A DNA stretch of 64,000 nucleotides. Origin: CADEFQ01 sp050185195. GTDB lineage: Bacteria > Pseudomonadota > Gammaproteobacteria > Steroidobacterales > Steroidobacteraceae. The notes under the pieces were generated by a model. It was given only the letters and a program-made list of their open reading frames with translations, did not search any database and had not been told where the DNA came from. Positions within the stretch are counted from its first letter, which is position 1. Every line of letters begins with the position of its first letter. The position numbers were made by a program, and so were the translations under genes. This document shows positions 25,989 through 34,809 of the stretch, piece after piece. The DNA lies in contig JBFWZQ010000014.1 of the NCBI GenBank assembly GCA_050185195.1, positions 4,072 to 68,071 of the forward strand. The letters are read 5' to 3'.

Positions 25989-27083
25989 ATGGCCATGACC
26001 AATCGTCGCGACGTCCTGCGCATCGGGCTCGGCGCCACCGCGCTCGCCACACTGCATCGCACGCTCGCCGCCGAGCGTGCACCGAAGACCTTGCTGATCC
26101 TCGGTGGCACGGGTTTCCTCGGGCCGCACCTGACGGCCGCTGCGCTCGAGGGCGGCTGGCAGGTGACGCATTTCAATCGCGGCAAGCGTGACGCCGATGG
26201 CGTGCCCGGCGTCGAGACGCTGCACGGCGATCGCAAGGGCCAGCTCGATGCGTTGCGTGGCCGCAAGTGGGATGCCGTCGTCGACAACACGGGCTACATC
26301 CCGAAATACGTGCAGCAGTCCGCCGAACTGCTCGGGCCGAACGTCGGTTACTGCCTGTTCATCTCGAGCATTTCCGCCTACGCGGGCTTCGCCACGCCGA
26401 ATGACGAGGCGTCGCCGACCGGCAAGCTCGCGAACATCGACGAGGAGAAGGTCACCGGCGAGACGTACGGCCCCATGAAGGCGCTGTGCGAGGCCTACAC
26501 GATGCAGGCCTTCGCGGATCGCGCGAGTGTCGTGCGACCCGGCTACATCGTCGGTCCGCTCGACCCCACGGATCGCTTCACGTACTGGCCCGTGCGCGCG
26601 GCGCGGGGCGGGGAGATGCTCGCGCCCGGCACGGCGCAGGATCCCGTGCAGTACATCGATGCGCGCGACCTCACCGCCTGGATGCTGAAACTGGTCGCGG
26701 GCCGTGCGACAGGCACCTACAACGCCGTGACACGGCCCCGCGAGTACACGATTGGCGACATCGTGCGCGCGAGCCTCGACGCATCGCCCGGCAGCGGCAC
26801 GAAAGTGAGCTGGGTCCCCGAGGACTTCCTGTTCAAGCAGTGGAAACCCGAGGAAGTCGATATGCCGCCCTGGTCGCCGATGAGCGGCGCGTCGGCGGGC
26901 GCATCGCTCACCGCAAGCGATCGCGCGCACGCCGCGGGCCTCACGACCCGGCCGCTCGCCCAGACGGTCCGCGACACGTTGCAGTGGTTTCGCACGCTGC
27001 CTGACGAGCGGCAGGCCAAGCTCAAGGCGGGCCTCGACCCGGCCGTCGAAACCGCCACCCTCGAGGCCTGGCACAAGCAATAG
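25989..27083 (+). CDS. NAD-dependent epimerase/dehydratase family protein with twin-arginine signal
   Basis: A 364-residue SDR-extended enzyme. The N-terminal TNRRDVLRIGLGATALA is a twin-arginine export signal. It is followed by LLILGGTGFLGPHL, the dinucleotide-binding glycine motif, and YGPMKALCE holds the catalytic Y-x-x-x-K. The end is less conserved. Export of an NAD-dependent enzyme together with a PQQ-type propeller is known among isoquinoline- and aldose-type oxidoreductase clusters, but the substrate here is not identifiable. A GAAGGA site overlaps the previous gene's stop. A 24-bp-arm palindrome begins six bases after the stop. Confidence 0.8.
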   Translation: MAMTNRRDVLRIGLGATALATLHRTLAAERAPKTLLILGGTGFLGPHLTAAALEGGWQVTHFNRGKRDADGVPGVETLHGDRKGQLDALRGRKWDAVVDNTGYIPKYVQQSAELLGPNVGYCLFISSISAYAGFATPNDEASPTGKLANIDEEKVTGETYGPMKALCEAYTMQAFADRASVVRPGYIVGPLDPTDRFTYWPVRAARGGEMLAPGTAQDPVQYIDARDLTAWMLKLVAGRATGTYNAVTRPREYTIGDIVRASLDASPGSGTKVSWVPEDFLFKQWKPEEVDMPPWSPMSGASAGASLTASDRAHAAGLTTRPLAQTVRDTLQWFRTLPDERQAKLKAGLDPAVETATLEAWHKQ

Positions 27084-27089
27084 GGCCTT

Positions 27090-27160
27090 GGTGCCGGGTT
27101 TTCGGTTATTCGGCTGTTCGCGCAGCGGGCAAACAACCGAATAACCGAAAACCCGGCACC
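27090..27160. repeat. Palindromic repeat, copy 2 (24-bp arms)
   Basis: Perfect 24-bp inverted arms at 27090-27113 and 27137-27160 surround a 23-base loop that has further partial pairing. The outer 16 bases of each arm are identical to copy 1 at 10495-10531 (GGTGCCGGGTTTTCGG and its complement). The extra 8 bases (TTATTCGG) lengthen this copy. It lies just after the epimerase gene. Two variants of one palindrome in 17 kb point to a REP-like family. Confidence 0.85.
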
Positions 27161-27189
27161 AGCTCTCGGCACCGAACGGGGGGCTGGGG

Positions 27190-27195
27190 CATACT
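27190..27195 (+). promoter_or_regulatory. -10-like hexamer 6 bases before the small membrane-protein ATG
   Basis: CATACT lies 6 bases before ATG 27202 and no Shine-Dalgarno sequence is present. It is the likely promoter of the metal-efflux operon and again predicts a leaderless first gene. Confidence 0.35.
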
Positions 27196-27201
27196 GCCCG
27201 G

Positions 27202-27597
27202 ATGCTGCGTCGATCCCCGATCGCCAGGTGCCTTGGGTACCTCGCCATCGCCCTGCTGCTCGTGCGGGTGGGTGAGGCGCACCTGCACCTGTGCCTCGAC
27301 GGGCAGGACCGCGCGGCGGCCATGCACATCGAGGACGCACCGCGGCACGACGGGACGCAGGCTTCCGTCGACGGCCACAACGATCTCGATGTCGACCTCT
27401 CCGTGCTGCCGTGGCTGAAAAACGCGGCGACGGACGACACGACGCTCGCAACGCTCGGCCTGTTCCCGCTCGACGCGATATTGCTCGCCCTGCTGCTGCC
27501 GGCGTTGCTGCTCACGTTCCCCCCGGCGCGGCTGCGTCTCCCAGTTCCCGATTCCCTCTTCGACCTGCGCCCGCCGCTGCGCGGACCGCCCCGCTAA
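27202..27597 (+). CDS. Small membrane-associated protein preceding the metal efflux operon
   Basis: A 131-residue protein of unknown family. An N-terminal hydrophobic segment (LGYLAIALLLVRVG) is followed by a polar, His/Asp-containing stretch (AHLHLCLDGQDRAAAMHIED, then RHDG and DGHNDLDVDL). A second hydrophobic helix near 88-106 (AILLALLLPALLLTF) and a proline/arginine tail end it. The histidine and aspartate pattern between the helices suggests metal contact in the periplasm. Small proteins of this sort often precede czcCBA-type operons. The czcC gene starts 70 bases downstream. Function is inferred from position only. Confidence 0.65.
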   Translation: MLRRSPIARCLGYLAIALLLVRVGEAHLHLCLDGQDRAAAMHIEDAPRHDGTQASVDGHNDLDVDLSVLPWLKNAATDDTTLATLGLFPLDAILLALLLPALLLTFPPARLRLPVPDSLFDLRPPLRGPPR

Positions 27598-27667
27598 CAA
27601 CCTCCCGACGCTCCCATCGATTCGACCTGCAGGCGCTTGAGTCGCGCATGCAGCAGGAGGTTTTGCC

Positions 27668-28930
27668 ATGTTGTCGCCCCTTGCGCGCGCGTGTATCGCG
27701 TGCGCCCTCGTCCTGTCCCCGCCCTGGGCGCTCGCCCGTACCGGTGAACTGACACTCGCCGCCGCGCTCGACACCGCGCTGCGCAACCATCCGGACCTGC
27801 GTGCGAGCGCCTATGAGCTCACGGCCGCGCAGGCCCGCATCATCCAGGCGGGCCTGCGCCCCAACCCGGAGTTGTCCCTCGAGCTCGAGAATTTCGCGGG
27901 CAGCGGCGCAACCCGCGGCGCCGACGCGCTCGAGACCACGCTGAGCCTCTCCCAGGTCGTGGAGTGGGGCGATCGCCGCGAGCTGCGACGTTCGGCCGCG
28001 GAGGCGGACTACGAAGTGGCCGGCATCGAGCAGCGGGCGCGCGAACTGGACGTGCTCGCGGAAGTCACGCGGCGCTTCATCGACGTCGTCGCCCTGCAGG
28101 AGCACGGGCGCCTCGCCGCCGAATCGGTGCAGCTCGCGCAGGCGACGCTCGAGGCTATCGACGCGCGGGTCGCGGCCGGCCGATCACCGCTCGCCGAACA
28201 GAGCCGCGCGCGCATCGCGCTCACGCGCGCGCTGATCGAGCAGCGCCAGGCGGATAGCGAACTGCGCACCGCGCGCTTCGCGCTCGCCGCGTCCTGGGGC
28301 AGCCCCGAGCCCGATTTCACGACGGCGCGCGCCGGGCTGTTCGACCTGCGCGCCGTCGAACCCGTGCAGGCGCTGCTCGATCGGCTGGAGCGTTCGCCCG
28401 ATCTGCGCCGCTACGCCTCGGAGCAGCGCCTGCGTGCAGCCGAGCTGCGCCTCGCCCGCGCGCAGGCGCGGCCGAACCTCGCCTTCAGCCTCGGCCTGCG
28501 TCGCCTCGCGGAAGACGACGACACCGCGCTCGTCGCAGGCGTCTCGTTGCCGCTCGCGTTCCGGGACCGCAACCAGGGCGGGATATCCGAAGCGCAGGCG
28601 CGCCTCGAGCAGACCGGCGCGAGCGCGGATGCGGCGCGCACCCGCGCACGCGCGAGCCTGCTTGGCCTGCATCAACAGGTGAACGCCGATCGTGCACGCG
28701 TCGAGACGCTGCGCAACGAAGCCCTGCCCCAGGCCGGGCTCGCGCTCGAGCAGACGCGCAGCGGCTACGAGCGCGGGCGGTTCTCGTTCCTGGAACTCGC
28801 CACCGCGCAGGAAGAGCTCCTCGCACTGCAGGCCGCGGCGATCGACGCCGCCGCCGACTATCACCGCCTCCTCGCGGAGATCGAGCGCCTCACCGGCGCG
28901 GCTTTGGATCCCGCGTCCTCCATTCCCTGA
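27668..28930 (+). CDS. czcC: TolC-family outer-membrane channel of a metal efflux system
   Basis: A 420-residue outer-membrane efflux protein. A signal peptide ending ALA precedes two similar coiled-coil OEP halves (about 35-210 and 225-410). Each begins with patterns such as ALRNHPDLRASAYELTAAQARI and RLAEDDDTALVAGVSLPLAF. It forms the outer channel of the tripartite RND pump encoded downstream. The ATG at 27668 has a strong AGGAGG site at 27655-27660. Gene order C-B-A and the CzcA-like pump point to divalent metal export rather than drugs. Confidence 0.87.
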   Translation: MLSPLARACIACALVLSPPWALARTGELTLAAALDTALRNHPDLRASAYELTAAQARIIQAGLRPNPELSLELENFAGSGATRGADALETTLSLSQVVEWGDRRELRRSAAEADYEVAGIEQRARELDVLAEVTRRFIDVVALQEHGRLAAESVQLAQATLEAIDARVAAGRSPLAEQSRARIALTRALIEQRQADSELRTARFALAASWGSPEPDFTTARAGLFDLRAVEPVQALLDRLERSPDLRRYASEQRLRAAELRLARAQARPNLAFSLGLRRLAEDDDTALVAGVSLPLAFRDRNQGGISEAQARLEQTGASADAARTRARASLLGLHQQVNADRARVETLRNEALPQAGLALEQTRSGYERGRFSFLELATAQEELLALQAAAIDAAADYHRLLAEIERLTGAALDPASSIP

Positions 28931-28942
28931 GACACAGCAGCC

Positions 28943-29878
28943 ATGCGATACACAGCTTTCACGATCCTGGCCGTCGCCGCACTCTCGCTCGCGGCCTGCG
29001 GCAAGACAACGCCCTCCGCGCCCCCCGAAGCGGGCGAAGCCGGTCACGAGGCCGAACACGAAGGCGGCCACGTCGCCCTGACCCCCGGGCAGATCCGCAC
29101 CGCCGCGATCGTCGTGGCGCAGGCGGGCCCCGCGGTGATCCGCGAGACGCTGCCTGTCTACGGTGTCATCGCCCCCGACGCCGAGCGCGTGCGCGAAGTG
29201 GGCGCGCGCTTCCCGGGTGTCATTCGCAGCGTGCGCTCGAAAGTGGGCGACAGCGTGCGCGCCGGCGAGACACTCGCCACCGTCGAGAGCAACGAGAGCC
29301 TGCAGACCTATGCCGTCGTCGCGCCGCTCAGCGGTGTCGTGACCGCGCGGCAGGCCAACTCCGGGGAGCAGACGGGGGACAAGGCGTTGTTCACCGTCGC
29401 GGACCTGTCGAAGGTCTGGGTCGAACTCGCGCTCTTTCCACGTGACAGCGCGAAGGTGCGCGTGGGACAGGCCGTACGCGTCGCCAGCGCCGACGCGGGC
29501 CTGACTGCGCAAGGCCACATCGTCTACGTCGCCCCGTTCGGCAGCAGCAGCAACCAGACGCTGACGGCTCGCGTGCGCCTCGACAACGCGCAGCGCCGCT
29601 GGGCGCCGGGCCTGTACGTGAGTGCCGACGTGACGCTCGGCGAAGCGCCCGCGCGCCTCGCGGTGCGCAACGAGGCCCTGCAGGGCCTCGAGGGCCGCAC
29701 CGTCGTGTTCGTGCAGGACCACGACGGCTTCGAGCCGCGTCCCGTGCGGACCGGCCGCACCGACGGCGAGTGGAGCGAGGTGCTCGAGGGGCTCGAACCC
29801 GGCGAACGCTACGCGACGGAAAACAGCTTCATCCTCAAGGCAGAGCTCGGCAAGGGCGAAGCCTCGCACGAGCATTGA
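28943..29878 (+). CDS. czcB: Efflux RND periplasmic adaptor (membrane fusion) lipoprotein
   Basis: A 311-residue adaptor linking pump and channel. The lipobox LAAC (C20) predicts a lipoprotein. A His/Glu-rich stretch (GHEAEHEGGHV, about 34-46) just after it may bind metal. A lipoyl/barrel-sandwich domain follows (VREVGARFPGVIRSVRSKVGDSVRAGE and VAPLSGVVTARQ), and then the beta-barrel and membrane-proximal domains. It is shorter than typical CzcB proteins. A further histidine motif (SHEH) ends the protein. It lies between czcC and czcA with 12- and 9-base gaps. Confidence 0.86.
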   Translation: MRYTAFTILAVAALSLAACGKTTPSAPPEAGEAGHEAEHEGGHVALTPGQIRTAAIVVAQAGPAVIRETLPVYGVIAPDAERVREVGARFPGVIRSVRSKVGDSVRAGETLATVESNESLQTYAVVAPLSGVVTARQANSGEQTGDKALFTVADLSKVWVELALFPRDSAKVRVGQAVRVASADAGLTAQGHIVYVAPFGSSSNQTLTARVRLDNAQRRWAPGLYVSADVTLGEAPARLAVRNEALQGLEGRTVVFVQDHDGFEPRPVRTGRTDGEWSEVLEGLEPGERYATENSFILKAELGKGEASHEH

Positions 29879-29887
29879 GGGCGCATC

Positions 29888-32800
29888 ATGATCGACGCCT
29901 TGTTGCGAATCTCCCTCGCGCGACGCGGGGTGGTGCTGTTCCTCGTGGCCGTGGTCGCGGCCATCGGCGCCTGGAGCTACCAGCGCCTGCCGATCGATGC
30001 GGTCCCCGACATCACGAACGTCCAGGTGCAGATCAACACCGAAGCGGCCGGGTACTCGCCGCTCGAAGTCGAACAGCGCATCACCTATCCCGTCGAAGTG
30101 GCCATAGCCGGCCTGCCGCACCTCGAATACACGCGCTCGCTGTCGCGCTACGGCCTGTCGCAGGTGACGGTCGTCTTCGCGGACGGCACGGACATCTACT
30201 TTGCCCGCAACCTCGTCAACGAGCGCCTGCAGCAGGCGCGCGGCCAGCTGCCGCGCGACATCGAGCCCGAACTCGGCCCGATCGCGACCGGCCTCGGCGA
30301 GATCTTCCTCTACACCGTGCACGCCGACGCGGATGCCCGCCAGCCCGACGGGCGACCCTACGACGCGGCGGCATTGCGCACGCTGCAGGACTGGGTGATC
30401 CGCCCGCAATTGCGCCAGGTGCCCGGCGTCACCGAGGTCAACACGATCGGCGGCCATGAACGCGAATTCCATGTCACGCCCGACCCCGGCCGCCTGCTCG
30501 CCTTCGGGCTGACCTTTGCCGACGTGGTCGCCGCCCTCGAAAGGAACAATGCCAACATCGGCGCCGGCTACCTCGAGCGCAACGGCGAGCAGTACCTGAT
30601 CCGCTCGCCCGGCCAGGTGACCGACATCCCCTCGATCGAAGGCATCATCGTCGCGCATCGCGACGGCGTGCCCGTGACCGTGCGCGACGTCGCCGAGATC
30701 GGCTTCGGCAAGCAGTTGCGCACCGGCGCCGCGACCCGCGACGGCGAGGAAGCGGTGCTCGGCACGGCGGTGATGCTGGTCGGCGAGAACAGCCGCACGG
30801 TCTCGAAGGCCGTGGCGGCCCGGCTCGCGGAGATCGGCAAGACCCTGCCTCCCGGCATCACGGCCGACCCGGTCTACGACCGGACGGTCCTCGTCGAGAA
30901 GACCATCGCGACCGTGCAGAAGAACCTGCTCGAAGGCGCGGTGCTCGTCGTCGCGGTGCTCCTCCTGATGCTCGGCAACGTGCGGGCCGCGATCCTCACG
31001 GCGCTCGTGATCCCGCTCTCCATGCTCGTGCTGATCACGGGCATGGTCGAGACGAAAGTCAGCGCGAACCTGATGTCGCTTGGCGCGCTCGATTTCGGCC
31101 TGATCGTCGACGGCGCGGTCATCATCGTCGAGAACTGCCTGTTGCGGCTCGCCGAACGCCAGCATCGGATCGGACACGCACTCGGCCTCGAGGAGCGCCT
31201 GCACACCGTGTTCTCGGCGACCCGCGAGGTGTTCACGCCGAGCCTCGTGAGCGTGCTGGTCGTGATCCTCGTGAACCTGCCGATCCTCGCGCTGAGCGGC
31301 GTCGAGGGCCGCATGTTCAGGCCGATGGCGCTCACCGTCATCATGGCGCTCGTCGCGGCGCTCGTGCTCTCGCTGACCTTCGTGCCCGCGGCGATCGCGC
31401 TGTTCCTGCGCGGCCACATCGAGGAGAAGGAGAACCGGGTCGTGCGCGGCGCGCGGCGCCTGTACGCGCCCGTGCTCGAACAGGCCCTGCGCCATCGCAC
31501 GCCGATCCTCGGCGGGGCGATCGCGCTCGTCCTCGCCTGCGGCTGGCTCGGATCGCACCTCGGCTCCGAGTTCATCCCGAGCCTCGACGAGGGCGATCTC
31601 GCGGTCCAGGCGCTGCGCGTGCCCGGCACGAGCCTCACGCAATCGATCGGGATGCAGCGCCAGCTCGAGCGGGCCCTGCAGGACATGCCGGAGATCGACA
31701 CCTATTTCTCGCGCGTCGGCACGGCCGAGGTGGCCACCGATCCCATGCCGCCGAGCATCTCGGACGGATACGTCATGATCAAGGATCGCGCCGAATGGCC
31801 CGATCCGGCCAAGCCGAAAGCCGACCTCGTGCGGGAAATCGAGGAACGGCTGGAGGCGGTCCCCGGCAATGCGCTCGAGATCAGCCAGCCCATCCAGCTG
31901 CGGTTCAACGAGCTGATCTCGGGCGTGCGCTCGGACCTCGGTGTCAAGATCTACGGCGACGACCTCGAACAGCTCCTTGCCGCCGGCAACGACGTGGCGC
32001 GCGTGCTCGCGCGGATCGAAGGCGCGGATGGCGTCAAGGTCGAGCAGGTGGCGGGTTTGCCCGTGCTGTCGGTGGAGCCCAACCGCGCCTCGCTCTATCG
32101 CTACGGACTCAATGTCGCCGACGTGCAGGACGTGCTCGCCGCGGCGACCGGCGGGGCGCAGGCGGGCCAGGTGTTCGAGGGCGATCGGCGTTTCGGCATC
32201 GTGGTGCGACTCCCGGAGCGGCTGCGCGAGGACGTGTCGATGCTGTCGCGCCTGCCGATCCCGCTGCCGCAGGGTGGTTACGTGCCGCTCGGCGAAGTAG
32301 CCAGCCTCGATCTCACCATGGGCCCGAACCAGGTGAGCCGCGAGAACGGCAAGCGGCGGCTCGTCGTGACGGCGAACGTGCGCGATCGCGACCTCGGCGG
32401 CTTCGTCGCCGAAGCGCAGGCGCGCATCGAGCGGGAGGTCAGGCTGCCCGCCGGCTACTGGCTCGACTACGGCGGCACCTTCGAACAGTTGCAGTCCGCC
32501 TCGCAGCGCCTCGCGCTGCTCGTGCCGGCGACGCTCGGCCTGATCTTCGCACTGCTGCTCATGACCTTCGGCTCGGCGAAGGACGCCGCGCTCGTCTTCA
32601 GCGGCGTGCCGCTCGCGCTCACCGGCGGCATCGTGGCGCTGTGGCTGCGCGATATCCCGCTGTCGATCACCGCGGGCGTGGGCTTCATCACGCTGTCCGG
32701 CGTCGCGGTGCTGACGGGCGTCGTCATGGTCTCGGCCTTTCGCGACCGGCTCGCGAACGGGGCGGCGCTCGACGAGGCGATCCGCGCGGGGGCCATGCTG

Positions 32801-32989
32801 CGCCTGCGGCCAATCCTGATGGTGGCGCTGGTGGCCGCCCTCGGTTTCCTGCCGATGGCGCTCAACACCGGCACGGGCGCGGAGGTGCAGCGCCCGCTCG
32901 CCACCGTGGTCATCGGTGGCATCCTCTCCTCGACACTGTTGACGCTGCTCGTGTTGCCGGGGCTGTATCGCCTCGCCTACTCGAGGTAG
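29888..32989 (+). CDS. czcA: CzcA-type heavy-metal RND efflux pump
   Basis: A 1033-residue inner-membrane proton-driven exporter. The helix-4 signature DFGLIVDGAVIIVEN places D402, D408 and E415 exactly as in CzcA. This points to divalent cations (Co, Zn, Cd, Ni) rather than the monovalent CusA type. The first helix region and VDAVPDITNVQVQINTEAAG are standard, as is the porter-domain segment AGLPHLEYTRSLSRYGLSQ. Length is slightly shorter than CzcA. The 3' end overlaps the convergent cysNC stop by 13 bases. No dedicated metal regulator gene is visible next to it. Confidence 0.92.
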   Translation: MIDALLRISLARRGVVLFLVAVVAAIGAWSYQRLPIDAVPDITNVQVQINTEAAGYSPLEVEQRITYPVEVAIAGLPHLEYTRSLSRYGLSQVTVVFADGTDIYFARNLVNERLQQARGQLPRDIEPELGPIATGLGEIFLYTVHADADARQPDGRPYDAAALRTLQDWVIRPQLRQVPGVTEVNTIGGHEREFHVTPDPGRLLAFGLTFADVVAALERNNANIGAGYLERNGEQYLIRSPGQVTDIPSIEGIIVAHRDGVPVTVRDVAEIGFGKQLRTGAATRDGEEAVLGTAVMLVGENSRTVSKAVAARLAEIGKTLPPGITADPVYDRTVLVEKTIATVQKNLLEGAVLVVAVLLLMLGNVRAAILTALVIPLSMLVLITGMVETKVSANLMSLGALDFGLIVDGAVIIVENCLLRLAERQHRIGHALGLEERLHTVFSATREVFTPSLVSVLVVILVNLPILALSGVEGRMFRPMALTVIMALVAALVLSLTFVPAAIALFLRGHIEEKENRVVRGARRLYAPVLEQALRHRTPILGGAIALVLACGWLGSHLGSEFIPSLDEGDLAVQALRVPGTSLTQSIGMQRQLERALQDMPEIDTYFSRVGTAEVATDPMPPSISDGYVMIKDRAEWPDPAKPKADLVREIEERLEAVPGNALEISQPIQLRFNELISGVRSDLGVKIYGDDLEQLLAAGNDVARVLARIEGADGVKVEQVAGLPVLSVEPNRASLYRYGLNVADVQDVLAAATGGAQAGQVFEGDRRFGIVVRLPERLREDVSMLSRLPIPLPQGGYVPLGEVASLDLTMGPNQVSRENGKRRLVVTANVRDRDLGGFVAEAQARIEREVRLPAGYWLDYGGTFEQLQSASQRLALLVPATLGLIFALLLMTFGSAKDAALVFSGVPLALTGGIVALWLRDIPLSITAGVGFITLSGVAVLTGVVMVSAFRDRLANGAALDEAIRAGAMLRLRPILMVALVAALGFLPMALNTGTGAEVQRPLATVVIGGILSSTLLTLLVLPGLYRLAYSR

Positions 32990-34809
32990 GCGAGCAGTTG
33001 CGCGACCGCCGCTTCGCTGTCGGTCTCGACGGTGCGCACGTGCAGCTCGGGGGATTCCGGCAGCTCATAGGGTGAGTCGATGCCGGTGAAGTTCTTGAGC
33101 TGCCCGGCGCGCGCCTTGCGATAGAGGCCCTTCACGTCACGCCGCTCGACGACCTCGAGCGGCGTGTCGACGAAGACCTCGACGAACTCGCCCGGCTCGA
33201 AGAGTTCACGTGCGCTGCGCCGATCGGCGCGAAACGGCGAGATCGCCGAGACGAGCACGATGAGTCCCGCGTCGACCATCAGCTTCGCCACCTCCGCGAT
33301 GCGCCGCACGTTCGCGACGCGATCCTGGGCACTGAAGCCGAGGTCGCGGTTGAGCCCGAGGCGCACGTTGTCGCCGTCGAGCAGGTACGTGTGCCGTCCG
33401 GTGGCCACCAGCCTGCGCTCGAGCAGGTTCGCGATTGTCGACTTGCCGGCGCCCGACAGGCCGGTGAACCACACGACGCGCGGCCGCTGCGCCTTCTGCG
33501 CGGCCCGCACGCCCTTGTCGACATCGAGCAACTGGCGGTGCAGGTTCGCGGCACGGCGCAGTGCGAACCGGATGAGGCCGGCGCCGACGGTCGCGTTGGT
33601 GACCCGATCGATCAGCACGAAGCCGCCCAGCGCACGGTCCTCGGCATAGGGTGCGAACACGATGTCGCGATCGAGCGCGAGTTCGCAGACCCCGATGTCG
33701 TTCAGCTCGAGCCGCTCGGCCGCAAGCGGCTCGAGGGTGTTCACGTTGACACGATGCCTCACCGGCGCCACCGTCGCGGTCGCGTACTGCGTGCCGAGCT
33801 TGAGCCAGTAGGAGCGGCCCTGCAGCAGGGGCGCCTCATGCAGCCAGATCACGGTCGCCTCGAACTGGTCCGCGACCGCGGGCGGATCCTTCGCGGACGC
33901 GATCACCGCTCCGCGGCCCGCGTCCACCTCGTTGCCGAGCACCAACTGCGTCGACTGCCCCTCGACCGCAAGCGGGCGCTCGCCGGATCCCGTGATCACG
34001 CGCGCGATCGTACTCTCGGTCCCCGATGGCCAGACGCGCACGCGATCGCCAACGGCGATGCGCCCGCTGGTCACCTGGCCCGTGAGGCCGCGAAAGTCGC
34101 GCGACCGATTGACCCATTGCACGGGAAAGCGAAACGGCCGCGACACCGCGTCGGCTCCCCCCAACTCGACCGTCTCGAGCCAGCCAAGGAGCGTCGGGCC
34201 GGCGTACCACGGCATCGCGGCGCTCGCCCGCGCGACATTGTCGCCGGCCGTCGCGACGACCGGGATGGCCTCCACCGGCGGCAACTGTGCCTGGCGCGCA
34301 AACGCCTCGAACTCCGCCACGATCGCCTCGAAGCGTGCACGCGAGTAGTCGACGAGATCCATTTTGTTGACGGCCAGCACCAGCCGGCGCACGCCGAGCA
34401 GCGACGTCAGGTAGGCGTGGCGACGTGTCTGCGTGAGCACGCCCTTGCGGGCGTCGACCAGGATCACCGCCACGTCCGCGGTGGAGGCCCCCGTGACCAT
34501 GTTGCGCGTGTACTGCTCGTGGCCCGGCGTGTCGGCGACGATGAACTTGCGCGTCGCGGTGCTGAAGAAACGATAGGCGACGTCGATCGTGATGCCCTGC
34601 TCGCGCTCGGCCATGAGCCCGTCGACCACCCATGCGAGGTCGATGTCGGCGGCAGCCGCGCCCGTACGGCGCGTATCGGCCCGCAGCGCGGTCAGCTGGT
34701 CCTCGAGGATCGACTGCGTTTCGAGCAGCAATCGCCCGAGCAGCGTCGACTTGCCGTCGTCGACGGAGCCGCAGGTGATGAGCCGCAGCAGCCCCTTCGG
34801 TGCCTGCAT
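32977..34809 (-). CDS. cysNC: Bifunctional sulfate adenylyltransferase subunit 1 / APS kinase
   Basis: A 610-residue fusion. The N-terminal GTPase (about 1-410) has GSVDDGKSTLLGRLL (P-loop), DTPGHEQYTRNM and NKMDLVD and drives adenylyl-sulfate formation with CysD. The C-terminal APS kinase (about 430-610) has its own P-loop GLSGAGKST, LDGDNVRLGLNRDLGFS and the FVDTPLEV end, and makes PAPS. PAPS output agrees with the PAPS-type reductase encoded at 40083. The ATG shares a base with the cysD stop (TGATG), so both subunits are produced together. Confidence 0.95.
   Translation of the reverse strand: MQAPKGLLRLITCGSVDDGKSTLLGRLLLETQSILEDQLTALRADTRRTGAAAADIDLAWVVDGLMAEREQGITIDVAYRFFSTATRKFIVADTPGHEQYTRNMVTGASTADVAVILVDARKGVLTQTRRHAYLTSLLGVRRLVLAVNKMDLVDYSRARFEAIVAEFEAFARQAQLPPVEAIPVVATAGDNVARASAAMPWYAGPTLLGWLETVELGGADAVSRPFRFPVQWVNRSRDFRGLTGQVTSGRIAVGDRVRVWPSGTESTIARVITGSGERPLAVEGQSTQLVLGNEVDAGRGAVIASAKDPPAVADQFEATVIWLHEAPLLQGRSYWLKLGTQYATATVAPVRHRVNVNTLEPLAAERLELNDIGVCELALDRDIVFAPYAEDRALGGFVLIDRVTNATVGAGLIRFALRRAANLHRQLLDVDKGVRAAQKAQRPRVVWFTGLSGAGKSTIANLLERRLVATGRHTYLLDGDNVRLGLNRDLGFSAQDRVANVRRIAEVAKLMVDAGLIVLVSAISPFRADRRSARELFEPGEFVEVFVDTPLEVVERRDVKGLYRKARAGQLKNFTGIDSPYELPESPELHVRTVETDSEAAVAQLLAYLE

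Noticed and set aside
28184..31642. Very long open frame on the - strand (1152 codons)
   Set aside because: It lies fully across czcC, czcB and czcA in the opposite strand, is dominated by Arg, Asp, Gly and His in low-complexity order, and has no motifs. It is a G+C-driven shadow.
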